Assembly (NCBI GenBank): GCA_910587645.1 | Contig: CAJUNA010000021.1 | Coordinates: forward strand, 1 to 28,178 | Origin: an uncultured Oscillospiraceae bacterium | GTDB lineage: Bacteria > Bacillota > Clostridia > Oscillospirales > Oscillospiraceae | Length of the DNA: 28,178 bases | Reading direction: 5' to 3' | In this document: piece by piece, positions 6,310-13,770 of the stretch | How the letters are laid out: the number at the start of each line of letters is the position of its first letter | How positions within the stretch are numbered: the stretch's first letter is position 1 | Notes under the pieces: model-generated | Seen by the model: the letters and a program-made list of their open reading frames with translations, nothing else | Told to the model about the DNA's origin: nothing | The model's database searches: none | Program-made: the position numbers and the translations under genes

Positions 6310-7197
6310 ATGAATAACAAGCTTTCCCGGGCGGCCCGGATCGAGCAGAACTGGGGCTGGTTCATGGTGGCTCCCACTATCATCGGCCTAATCGTGCTGA
6401 ACGTGTGGCCCTTTATCCAGACCATTTACGCCAGCTTTTGCGAGCACCTGGGCTTCGGCCATTATCAATTCATCGGTATCGGCAACTATGTCAACATGTT
6501 CCAGAACGCCGAGTTCTGGCGCGCCACCGGCAACACCCTGCTGTTCTGCGTGCTGACGGTCCCCGTGGGCATGTTCCTCTCCCTGCTGGTGGCGGTGATG
6601 CTCAACGCCAAGGTGAAGTTCAAGGGCGGCTTCCGCACCATCTTCTTCCTGCCCATGGTCTGCGCCCCCGCTGCGGTGACCATGGTCTGGCGCTGGATCT
6701 TCAACGGCGACTACGGCATTCTCAACCAGCTTTTCGGCATCCATGTGGCCTGGGTCACGGATCCGAAGGTGGCGCTGGTCTCCTGCGCCGTGGTGGCCAT
6801 CTGGAGCGCCATCGGCTATGACGCGGTGCTGCTGCTCAGCGGCCTGCAAAATATTTCCAAGTCCTACTATGAGGCCGCGTCTATCGACGGCGCCAGCAAG
6901 GTGACCCAGTTCTTCAAGATCACCCTGCCCATGGTATCCCCCACCCTGTTCGTCACCATGATTATGCGCCTGATGGCGTCCATCAAGGTCTACGACCTGA
7001 TCTACATGATGGTGGAGGAGACCAACCCGGCCCTGACCAATGTACAGAGCTTGATTTACCTGTTCTACCGCGAGTCCTTTATTGCCGGCAGCCGCGGCTC
7101 CGGCTCCGCCATCGCGGTATGGACGGTGCTGATCATCGGCGTAGCCACCCTCTTCCAGTTCTGGGGCCAGAAGAAGTGGGTCAACTACGAAGTATAA
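6310..7197 (+). CDS. Sugar ABC transporter permease, MsmF/LacF type
   Basis: This 295-residue integral membrane protein has about six hydrophobic segments, beginning near residues 18-35 (FMVAPTIIGLIVLNVWPFI). The EAA loop YYEAASIDGASKVTQFFKITLPMVSP is the docking site for the ATPase. The order binding protein, permease 1, permease 2 is standard for carbohydrate uptake transporter family 1. GAGAGGAGGG lies 5-14 nt before the ATG. The gene ends 12 bp before the second permease. Confidence 0.9.
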   Translation: MNNKLSRAARIEQNWGWFMVAPTIIGLIVLNVWPFIQTIYASFCEHLGFGHYQFIGIGNYVNMFQNAEFWRATGNTLLFCVLTVPVGMFLSLLVAVMLNAKVKFKGGFRTIFFLPMVCAPAAVTMVWRWIFNGDYGILNQLFGIHVAWVTDPKVALVSCAVVAIWSAIGYDAVLLLSGLQNISKSYYEAASIDGASKVTQFFKITLPMVSPTLFVTMIMRLMASIKVYDLIYMMVEETNPALTNVQSLIYLFYRESFIAGSRGSGSAIAVWTVLIIGVATLFQFWGQKKWVNYEV

Positions 7198-7209
7198 GGA
7201 GGGAACGGC

Positions 7210-8049
7210 ATGAATACGAAATCCTTTGAGCGATCCCAGAAGATGGGGAAATTCATCACCTACGCGGCGCTGGTTTTCGGCTCCATCATCATGATCTTCC
7301 CCTTTGTCTGGATGATCCTCACCAGCTCCAAGACGGTTTCGGAGAGCATCCAGATCCCGCCCACGATCCTGCCCCAGCAGTTCATGCTGGACAACTTTGT
7401 AGACGCGGTCAACAGCCTGCCCTTCGTGAACATGTATTTCAACACCATCATGATGATCATATTCCGAGTCATCTTCGCGGTGGTATTCAGCTCCATGGCG
7501 GGCTACGCCTTCGCCAAGCTGAAGTTCAAGGGCAAGAACCTTCTGTTCGGCATCGTCCTGATGCAGATGATGCTCCCCAGCCAGATCTTCATTATCCCCC
7601 AGTACCAGATGGTGGCGAAGCTCGGTCTCGCCAACTCCATCGCGGGCCTGGTGTTCCCCGGCCTGGTCAGCGCCTTCGGCACCTTCTTCCTGCGCCAGGC
7701 GTACCTGGGCATTCCCAACGAGGTAGGCGAAGCGGCCTTCCTGGACGGGTGCAACCAGTGGCAGACCTTCACCAAGGTGATGTTCCCCCTGACCAGCTCC
7801 TCGGTGGCGGCGCTGACTGTGTTCACGGCGGTATTTGCGTATAGCGACCTGATGTGGCCGCTGGTTGTGAACTCCGACCTGAACATGATGACCCTTTCCT
7901 CCGGTCTCGCCAACCTGCGGGGCCAGTTTACCACCAACTTCCCTGTGCTGATGGCCGGATCCCTGCTGGCCATGCTGCCGATGGTGGCTCTCTACCTGTT
8001 CTTCCAGAGACAGTTCATTGAGGGCATCGCCATGACTGGTGGTAAGTAA
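7210..8049 (+). CDS. Sugar ABC transporter permease, MsmG/LacG type
   Basis: This is the 279-residue partner permease with about six TM segments: FITYAALVFGSIIMIFPFVW first, MAGSLLAMLPMVALYLFF last. The EAA loop EVGEAAFLDGCNQWQTFTKVMFPL is present. AAGGAGGG lies before the ATG. With the preceding permease it forms the membrane channel. No ATPase gene follows in this operon, so the pair presumably uses a shared MsmK/MalK-type ATPase encoded elsewhere. Confidence 0.9.
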   Translation: MNTKSFERSQKMGKFITYAALVFGSIIMIFPFVWMILTSSKTVSESIQIPPTILPQQFMLDNFVDAVNSLPFVNMYFNTIMMIIFRVIFAVVFSSMAGYAFAKLKFKGKNLLFGIVLMQMMLPSQIFIIPQYQMVAKLGLANSIAGLVFPGLVSAFGTFFLRQAYLGIPNEVGEAAFLDGCNQWQTFTKVMFPLTSSSVAALTVFTAVFAYSDLMWPLVVNSDLNMMTLSSGLANLRGQFTTNFPVLMAGSLLAMLPMVALYLFFQRQFIEGIAMTGGK

Positions 8050-8091
8050 TTCATTCGCTTTATTCTTTATCCTCCCCTTTCTTCTCTCTCC

Positions 8092-8124
8092 GACCGCCCT
8101 GGCGGCTATGCCGCCGGGGCGGTC
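8092..8124 (+). other. Very stable intercistronic hairpin before the alpha-galactosidase gene
   Basis: GACCGCCCTGGCGGC (8092-8106) pairs over all 15 positions (one T-G) with 8110-8124 around a 3-nt loop. No T-run follows on the plus strand. It may be a partial terminator or an mRNA-processing and stability element that sets transporter and enzyme levels separately. No separate promoter is visible in 8050-8155. Confidence 0.6.
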
Positions 8125-8155
8125 AAACTAAAATTACACGGAAAGGAGACTTTCT

Positions 8156-10336
8156 ATGATACGGTACGACGAACAGGCCCAGACCTTCACCATCCACACC
8201 AAAAACACCACCTACCAGATGGCGGTTCACCCCACCGGCGTTTTGCAGCATGTATACTATGGCCGGAGGCTGCGCGGCTGCGATCTCAGGGGCCTGATCC
8301 GGTATGTGGACCGTGGGTTCTCTCCGAATCCGGACGAGGCGGGGTTGGACCGCACGTTTTCCCTGGACATGACGCCGCAGGAGTACTCCACCTGCGGCGT
8401 AGGGGACTTCCGGCTCCCTTCCATCGAGCTTGCGCTTCCCAACGGGAGCCATACGGCGGACCTGCGCTATTGCGGCTACGCCGTCGCGGAGGAAAAGTAT
8501 ACGCTGCCGGGCCTGCCCGCCTTCCACGGCGGCGGCGAGACCCTGGTGGTCAGCCTGGAGGACCGCGCCGCCGGCGTAGGCGTTGACCTGTATTACGGCT
8601 TATGGGAGGAATACGACCTCATTACCCGCGCTGTCCGGGTCATCAACCGGGGCGGCGGGGAAATCCGCCTGTGCCGCTGCGCGTCGCTGTGCCTGGATCT
8701 GCCGGCGGCCGGCCTGGATCTGGTCACCTTCGATGGGCGGCACCTGGCGGAGCGCGCCCCCCACCGCGCCCCCCTGCTCCCCGGCGTACGGAGTGTTGGC
8801 AGCGTCCGCGGGGCGTCCAGCCACCAGCACAACCCCTTCGTAATCCTCTGCGAGCACGGCGCGGACGAGGATCATGGCCTCTGCTATGGCGCGATGCTGC
8901 TCTACAGCGGCAATTTCGAAGCGTCCGTGGAGCGGGACCAATACGATAACGCCCGCCTGGTTATGGGCATCCACCCCTACCATTTCTCCTGGACGCTGGC
9001 TCCCGGCGCCTGCTTCAATGGGCCGGAAGCGGCGCTGGTCTGCTCCCCCGATGGCCTTGGCGGGATGAGCCGCCAATACCACCGCGCCATCCGCCGCCAT
9101 CTGATCCGCGACAGCCGCCCCAACACCCGCAAGCCGGTGCTGGTGAACAACTGGGAGGCCACCTATTTCCATTTTGACAAAGATAAGCTGCTGTCCATCG
9201 CCAGGGAGGCCGCCGCGCTGGGGATAGAGCTGTTTGTCCTGGATGACGGCTGGTTTGGCAAGCGGGACGATGACAACAGCGGCCTGGGCGACTGGCAGGT
9301 GAACACAGGCAAGCTCCCTGGCGGTTTGGAGGCCCTGACGCCGGAGCTGGAGAAGCTGGGCATGTCCTTCGGCATCTGGGTGGAACCGGAAATGGTCAGC
9401 GAGGACAGCGATTTGTACCGGGCCCATCCCGACTGGGCCTTCCAGGTCCCCGGCCGGAAGCCCAGCCGGGGGCGGAACCAGCTGGTGCTGGATTTTTCCC
9501 GCCAGGAGGTGCGGGATCACGTCTACGCGCAATTAAAAGCGGTGCTTTCCAGCGCGCCTGTGGCCTATGTGAAATGGGACATGAACCGGAACCTTACCGA
9601 CGTCTGGTCTGCCGCCCTGCCGCCCCACCGTCAGGGGGAGGTGTCCCACCGCTATGTACTGGGGGTTTATGAGGTCTTAGAGCGCCTGCGGACAGATTTC
9701 CCCCACATTTTAATAGAGGGCTGCTGTGGCGGCGGCGGCCGTTTCGATGGCGGCATGCTGTACTACACCCCCCAGATCTGGTGCAGCGACAACACCGATG
9801 GGGTGGAGCGCCTGCGGATCCAGTACGGCACATCCTTCTGCTACCCGGTGTGCAGCATGGGGGCTCACGTCTCCGCCGTCCCCAACGAGCAGAACGGCCG
9901 GATCACGCCCCTGGCCACCCGGGGCATTGCCGCCATGAGCGGCGCTTTCGGCTATGAGCTGGACCTGTGCCAATGTACGCCGGAGGAAAAAGCGGAGATC
10001 CGCCGCCAGACCGAGACCTACAAGCGCCATTGGAAGCTGCTCCACCACGGCGATTACTACCGCCTCACCGACCCCTTCGCGGATGGCCCGTACACCGCCT
10101 GGGAGCAGGTCTCCCCGGACAAACGGGAGGCGCTGGTATCCCTGGCCGCCGGCGGGGCCCAGGCCGCCCCGCCATTCCGGCTGCTGAAGCTGAAAGGCCT
10201 GGACCCTGCCCGCAGCTACCGGGTCAACGGCGGCGCGGTATACGGCGGGGACGCGCTGATGTACGCGGGATATCCCCTGCCGCTGATGCTGGGGGACTAT
10301 TGGGCCTTGCAGCTCCACCTGGAGGCCGTTGAATAA
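8156..10336 (+). CDS. Alpha-galactosidase, glycoside hydrolase family 36
   Basis: This 726-residue enzyme has the full-length GH36 plan: N-terminal beta-sandwich, catalytic (beta/alpha)8 barrel, C-terminal beta domain. The nucleophile motif YVKWDMNR places Asp475, and WCSDNTDGVER places the likely acid/base Asp545. The substrate loop EGCCGGGGRFDGG (from Glu521) replaces the more usual CxSGGGR form. Upstream barrel motifs FVLDDGWFGKRDDD and GIWVEPEMVSEDSDLY are also typical. No signal peptide is present, so the enzyme is cytoplasmic and cleaves terminal alpha-1,6-galactose from imported oligosaccharides. GGAAAGGAG lies just before the ATG. It is the last gene of the transporter operon. Names used for homologues include aga, agaN, rafA and melA; none can be chosen from sequence alone. 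Confidence 0.95.
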   Translation: MIRYDEQAQTFTIHTKNTTYQMAVHPTGVLQHVYYGRRLRGCDLRGLIRYVDRGFSPNPDEAGLDRTFSLDMTPQEYSTCGVGDFRLPSIELALPNGSHTADLRYCGYAVAEEKYTLPGLPAFHGGGETLVVSLEDRAAGVGVDLYYGLWEEYDLITRAVRVINRGGGEIRLCRCASLCLDLPAAGLDLVTFDGRHLAERAPHRAPLLPGVRSVGSVRGASSHQHNPFVILCEHGADEDHGLCYGAMLLYSGNFEASVERDQYDNARLVMGIHPYHFSWTLAPGACFNGPEAALVCSPDGLGGMSRQYHRAIRRHLIRDSRPNTRKPVLVNNWEATYFHFDKDKLLSIAREAAALGIELFVLDDGWFGKRDDDNSGLGDWQVNTGKLPGGLEALTPELEKLGMSFGIWVEPEMVSEDSDLYRAHPDWAFQVPGRKPSRGRNQLVLDFSRQEVRDHVYAQLKAVLSSAPVAYVKWDMNRNLTDVWSAALPPHRQGEVSHRYVLGVYEVLERLRTDFPHILIEGCCGGGGRFDGGMLYYTPQIWCSDNTDGVERLRIQYGTSFCYPVCSMGAHVSAVPNEQNGRITPLATRGIAAMSGAFGYELDLCQCTPEEKAEIRRQTETYKRHWKLLHHGDYYRLTDPFADGPYTAWEQVSPDKREALVSLAAGGAQAAPPFRLLKLKGLDPARSYRVNGGAVYGGDALMYAGYPLPLMLGDYWALQLHLEAVE

Positions 10337-10382
10337 GCCTGCCCCCGGCAGGGAAATGGGATTCCCCTGCCGGGGGCAGGCT
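10336..10382 (+). terminator. Strong hairpin closing the alpha-galactoside operon
   Basis: AGCCTGCCCCCGGCAGGG (10336-10353) pairs perfectly with 10365-10382 (18 bp, 11-nt loop), starting inside the stop codon. The tail CTATAAAACC has no T-run, so termination may depend on other factors or the stem may protect the 3' end. Confidence 0.6.
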
Positions 10383-10470
10383 ATAAAACCGTCCTGTGCC
10401 GCGTGAAATACAAGGCGCGCCAAACGCCGCCTAACCGTATATCTCAAAAAAGATAAATTTTACGAATCAC

Positions 10471-10499
10471 TTGATTTCCGTCCGCATATATACTATGAT
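10471..10499 (+). promoter_or_regulatory. Sigma-A promoter of metV-metF
   Basis: TTGATT (10471-10476), a 17-bp spacer and TATGAT (10494-10499) lie 61 bp before the metV ATG. I see no riboswitch-like fold in the leader 10500-10560, only a purine-rich stretch. Confidence 0.65.
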
Positions 10500-10560
10500 A
10501 AAAGGAGTAGGATTCCCGCGAAACCAGGGAAAAATAAGGGAAGAAACGAGGGAAAAGCGA

Positions 10561-11208
10561 ATGATCATTACCCAGAAGAAACCGGTAGAAGAACTGCTTG
10601 CCATGCTGGACGGCGTGCGGAAGGTGGCCATCGTTGGCTGCGGCCAATGCGCGGCTGCCTGCCAGACCGGCGGGGAGAAGGAGATTGGCGAAATGAAAGC
10701 CTTTTTGGAAGAAAAGGGCTTCGAGGTGGTAGGCACTGTCCTGCCGGACGAGTGCTGCCACAAGCTCCTGATGAAGCGGGAGCTGAAAGCCCTGAAGGAC
10801 TCCGGCGCGGAAGCCATCGTAGGCCTGAGCTGTGGCGATGGTGTGCAGACCGTGGCGGACAATGTGCAGCTTCCCGTCTACCCCGCCAACAACACCATGT
10901 TCCTGGGTCAGGTGGAACGGGTGGGCATGTTCAACGAGTACTGCAAGATGTGCGGCGACTGTGTACTGGGCTCCACTGGCGGCGTCTGCCCCATTACCAA
11001 ATGCGCCAAAAGCCTGGTCAATGGCCCCTGCGGCGGACAGAAGAACGGCAAATGCGAGGTCAGCCCGGAAAACGACTGCGCCTGGATCCTGATTTACAAG
11101 CGCCTGGAGGCCATCGGCCAATTGGACAAGCTGGGCCAGACCCGTCCTGACAAGGGCTACGCCGGGGTTGCTTACCCGAGACATATCAATTTGAGGGAGA
11201 AAAAGTGA
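10561..11208 (+). CDS. metV: MetV-type zinc/Fe-S subunit of methylenetetrahydrofolate reductase
   Basis: This 215-residue protein has the MTHFR C-terminal-domain pattern: VGCGQCAAACQTGG near the start, DECCHKL, and the cysteine-rich YCKMCGDCVLGSTGGVCP, ITKCAKSLVNGPCGG and CEVSPENDCAW stretches. In acetogens and related Clostridia MetV forms a complex with MetF to reduce 5,10-methylene-THF to 5-methyl-THF without the usual NADH-linked arrangement. Start 10561 is used because the protein then begins MIITQKKPVEELL; the frame is open to 10471, but that codon lies in the promoter. The ribosome-binding site is weak (GAGGGAAAA). The stop touches the metF start (TGATG), so the two are coupled. Confidence 0.85.
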   Translation: MIITQKKPVEELLAMLDGVRKVAIVGCGQCAAACQTGGEKEIGEMKAFLEEKGFEVVGTVLPDECCHKLLMKRELKALKDSGAEAIVGLSCGDGVQTVADNVQLPVYPANNTMFLGQVERVGMFNEYCKMCGDCVLGSTGGVCPITKCAKSLVNGPCGGQKNGKCEVSPENDCAWILIYKRLEAIGQLDKLGQTRPDKGYAGVAYPRHINLREKK

Positions 11209-12137
11209 TGAGTGTGCTGGAAAAAGCCTTAGAAAACGGCCAATTTGCCGTGACCGCCGAGATGGCGCCGCCCAAAGGCGCTGATTTTACCGGGCAGCTT
11301 GCCGCCGCCCAGCTTTTGCGGGGCAAGGTTCACGCCGTCAACGTCACCGACATGCAGTCCGCCTGCCTGAAGGCGTCCTCCCTGGGGCTGTGCATCCATC
11401 TCAAGCAGGCGGGGGTGGAGCCGGTTTTGCAGATCACCGGCCGGGACCGCAGCCGGATGGCGATTATGGGCGATGTCCTGTCCGCCGCCTCCTTCGGCAT
11501 CGACGCCATACTGGCGCTGACCGGCGACCACCCAGTGGTAGGCGACTGCAAGGATTCCAAGCCGGTGTACGACCTGGACTCCGTTGGGATCCTGCGGATG
11601 CTCTCCAGGATGGAGGAATCCGGGACGGACTGCGGCGGGAACCCCCTGGCAGGCGGCGCGCCCCGGTTTTTCAAGGGCGCGGCGGTGACGCCGGTGTATG
11701 AGCCCCGGGCGCTGCAAATCAACAAGCTGCGCCAGAAGGTGGAAGCGGGGGCCAGGTACATCCAGACCCAGGGCATTTTTGACCTAGAGCAGTTCCGGGG
11801 CTTCCTGGAGGACGTAGAGAAAGCGGGGATCCGCGTCCCCATCATGGCGGGGATCATCCCCCTGAAAAGCGCCGGCATGGCCCGGTTCATGAACGAGAAC
11901 GTCCCCGGCATCGCGGTGCCGGAGGAGATGCTCTCCCGGCTGGACGCCGCAGCGGCGGAGGGCAGGGAAAAGGGCGTCAAGGGCCTGCCTGCCAAGCTGG
12001 GCATGGAGATGGCGGCGGAGATGATCGCCCAAATCCAGCGGGAAAAGCTCTGTCCCGGCGTACATATCATGGCCATCGGCGCGGAGGAGAACGTCCCCGC
12101 CATCCTGGACATGGCCGGCGTCCGTATAGAGGAATAA
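11208..12137 (+). CDS. metF: 5,10-methylenetetrahydrofolate reductase, MetF
   Basis: This 309-residue TIM-barrel flavoprotein carries family motifs: FAVTAEMAPPKG at strand 1 (the catalytic Glu region), HAVNVTDMQSACLKAS, PVLQITGRDRSR, ILALTGDHP, GARYIQTQGIFD and MAGIIPLKS. It makes 5-methyl-THF for methionine synthesis or, in acetogens, the methyl branch of the Wood-Ljungdahl pathway; no other genes of that pathway lie here. ATG 11208 is preferred to GTG 11205: the stop of metV and this start overlap by one base, and GGGAGAAAAAG lies upstream. It is followed by the str operon promoter 37 bp after its stop, without a clear terminator. Confidence 0.93.
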   Translation: MSVLEKALENGQFAVTAEMAPPKGADFTGQLAAAQLLRGKVHAVNVTDMQSACLKASSLGLCIHLKQAGVEPVLQITGRDRSRMAIMGDVLSAASFGIDAILALTGDHPVVGDCKDSKPVYDLDSVGILRMLSRMEESGTDCGGNPLAGGAPRFFKGAAVTPVYEPRALQINKLRQKVEAGARYIQTQGIFDLEQFRGFLEDVEKAGIRVPIMAGIIPLKSAGMARFMNENVPGIAVPEEMLSRLDAAAAEGREKGVKGLPAKLGMEMAAEMIAQIQREKLCPGVHIMAIGAEENVPAILDMAGVRIEE

Positions 12138-12173
12138 CCCCGCTTTTCCCCCTTTTTTTGGCAAAATATCCTC

Positions 12174-12203
12174 TTGACAATCCATTCTTACCAGTGCTAT
12201 AAT
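12174..12203 (+). promoter_or_regulatory. Strong sigma-A promoter of the str operon
   Basis: Perfect TTGACA (12174-12179) and TATAAT (12198-12203) boxes are spaced by 18 bp. This suits a highly expressed ribosomal protein operon. The leader to the start of rplGB is about 50 nt. Confidence 0.88.
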
Positions 12204-12260
12204 AAGCAGCTGCGTGGAAAACCATCCGCGAATTTTGGCGCGTCAAGGGGAGGCATCCGC

Positions 12261-12506
12261 TTGCTGAAGGAACTCATGGCCGGGAAGACGGTATCCGGCG
12301 TGAAACAATCCCGCCGCGCCGTACGGGACGGGCTGGCCCGTGCCGTCTATTTAGCCCGGGACGCCGACCCCGCCGTAACCGGCCCGGTCCGGGATTTCTG
12401 CCGGTCGCGGGAGGTCCCCGTGGTGGAGCAGTTCGCTATGCGTGAGCTGGGCCAGGCCGCCGGTATCCAGGTGGATTCCGCCGCGGTTGCCCTGCTGAAG
12501 GGATGA
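12261..12506 (+). CDS. rplGB: L7Ae/L30e-family K-turn-binding protein (YbxF/RplGB type)
   Basis: An 81-residue product starts at TTG 12261, with GGGGAGG at 12247-12253. The frame runs upstream to 12174, but that would put the start inside the promoter. The protein begins LLKELMAGKTVSGVKQSRRAV and reads as the small L7Ae-like RNA-binding fold: TVSGVKQSRRAVRDGLA, AVYLARDADPAV and VPVVEQFAMRELGQAAGIQV. It is directly upstream of rpsL, the same position as rplGB (ybxF) in Bacillus subtilis, whose product binds K-turn RNA. Its cellular role is not well settled in the family. Confidence 0.85.
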   Translation: MLKELMAGKTVSGVKQSRRAVRDGLARAVYLARDADPAVTGPVRDFCRSREVPVVEQFAMRELGQAAGIQVDSAAVALLKG

Positions 12507-12602
12507 TTTTCACAAATTTCGGTTTTTTCAGGATATTTTTTAATATTCTGCAAAAAATAAACAGGAGCACCCCGCTCCCATCTTTTAAGAAAGGAGAAAG
12601 CT

Positions 12603-13019
12603 ATGCCTACTTTCAACCAACTGGTTCGCAAGGGCCGGCAGCAGGCTACCTACAAGTCTACCGCCCCCGCTATGCAGTATGGTCTCAACACCCTGAAGAA
12701 CAAGGAGACCGACCTGCCCTCCCCCCAGAAGCGCGGCGTATGCACTGCGGTCCGTACCGCTACCCCCAAGAAGCCGAACTCCGCTCTGCGTAAGATCGCC
12801 CGTGTGCGCCTGACCAACGGCTACGAGGTCACCGCCTATATCCCCGGCGTGGGCCATTCCCTCCAGGAGCACTCCGTGGTTATGATCCGCGGCGGCCGTG
12901 TCAAGGACCTCCCTGGCGTCCGTTACCACATCATCCGTGGTACGCTGGATACCCAGGGCGTTCAGGGCCGTATGCAGGCCCGCTCCAAATACGGCGCCAA
13001 GCGCCCGAAGTCCAAGTAA
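12603..13019 (+). CDS. rpsL: 30S ribosomal protein S12
   Basis: This is a full-length 138-residue S12: MPTFNQLVRKGR, SPQKRGVC, TPKKPNSALRK, GYEVTAYIPGVGH and VKDLPGVRYHIIRG. It lies in the decoding centre. The lysines of the TPKKPN loop (Lys56/Lys57 here, the site of streptomycin-resistance changes in E. coli) are the ordinary ones, so no resistance allele is seen. The N-terminal segment is longer than in E. coli, as usual in Gram-positives. AAGAAAGGAG lies before the ATG. It is followed by an unusually long gap to rpsG. Confidence 0.98.
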   Translation: MPTFNQLVRKGRQQATYKSTAPAMQYGLNTLKNKETDLPSPQKRGVCTAVRTATPKKPNSALRKIARVRLTNGYEVTAYIPGVGHSLQEHSVVMIRGGRVKDLPGVRYHIIRGTLDTQGVQGRMQARSKYGAKRPKSK

Positions 13020-13284
13020 GTTCCAATGGAACGGGCTAGGAGCGAGTCCGAATTGATTTGCCGAAATGGTTGAACATAGTTTTCTTTATGATAAACTGTG
13101 ACCCCAACCCTCTTTGGCAGGCGAAACACAGGATGACGTTTGCTTTGCTGGAAAGGGACTCCATCTCGATGCGAGTTCCCAGGGACGTCATTCGGCCGCG
13201 CCGAACGGCCGTCCCCAAGGCGCCGCAAGCGCCGCCTTGCGAGTACCTATGATTTCATAAATAATAATGAAGGAGGGAAGCATC
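13020..13284 (+). promoter_or_regulatory. Structured rpsL-rpsG intercistronic region, candidate S7 autoregulatory RNA
   Basis: The 265-nt spacer has no supported gene but many pairings in order: GTTCC/GGAAC (13020-13032), ATAGTTT/AAACTGT (13076-13099, one G-T), a long-range ATGACGT/ACGTCAT (13133-13139 with 13185-13191) enclosing GGGACTC/GAGTTCCC (13155-13161 with 13173-13180), TTCGGC/GCCGAA (13191-13205) and CAAGGCG/CGCCTTG (13216-13239). In E. coli the S7 repressor binds the rpsL-rpsG spacer of the same operon. I infer a comparable role; the fold was drawn by eye. Confidence 0.5.
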
Positions 13285-13755
13285 GTGCCCAGAAGAGGTA
13301 ATGTTCCCAAAAGAGAGATTCTGCCCGATCCTATGTACAACAGCATCCTGGTGACCAAGCTGGTCAACTCCATCATGCTGGACGGCAAAAAGGGTGTGGC
13401 GCAGAAGATCGTATACGGCGCCTTTGACATCGTCAAGGACAAGACCGACAAGGAGCCCCTGGAGGTGTTCACCACCGCCATGGACAACATCATGCCCAGC
13501 CTGGAGGTCAAGGCTCGCCGCGTGGGCGGCGCCACCTATCAGGTGCCTATGGATGTCCGTCCCGCCCGCCGTCAGACCCTCGGCCTGCGGTGGCTGACCG
13601 CGTACGCCCGCTCCCGTGGCGAGCGTACCATGTCCGAGCGCCTGGCCGGCGAGATTATGGACGCCGCCAATAATACCGGTTCCGCTGTGAAGAAGCGGGA
13701 AGACACTCACAAGATGGCCGAATCCAACAAGGCCTTCGCCCATTTCCGTTGGTAA
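13285..13755 (+). CDS. rpsG: 30S ribosomal protein S7
   Basis: A 156-residue S7 starts at GTG 13285, giving MPRRGNVPKREILPDP as in the family, with AAGGAGG at 13270-13276. The in-frame ATG at 13267 would add six residues and overlap the ribosome-binding site, so it is rejected. Motifs MYNSILVTKLVNSIMLDGKK, ARRVGGATYQVPMDVRP and RSRGERTMSERLAGEI are typical. S7 nucleates the 30S head by binding 16S rRNA and is the known translational repressor of the str operon in E. coli. It ends 15 bp before fusA. Confidence 0.97.
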   Translation: MPRRGNVPKREILPDPMYNSILVTKLVNSIMLDGKKGVAQKIVYGAFDIVKDKTDKEPLEVFTTAMDNIMPSLEVKARRVGGATYQVPMDVRPARRQTLGLRWLTAYARSRGERTMSERLAGEIMDAANNTGSAVKKREDTHKMAESNKAFAHFRW

Positions 13756-13770
13756 GTTAGGAGGAGCAGT

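Noticed and set aside
10383..10560. S-box, T-box or folate riboswitch in front of metV
   Set aside because: The leader after the promoter is only about 55 nt, purine-rich and without a convincing fold or terminator.
12720..12800. Streptomycin-resistance change in rpsL
   Set aside because: The TPKKPNSALRK loop has the ordinary lysines.
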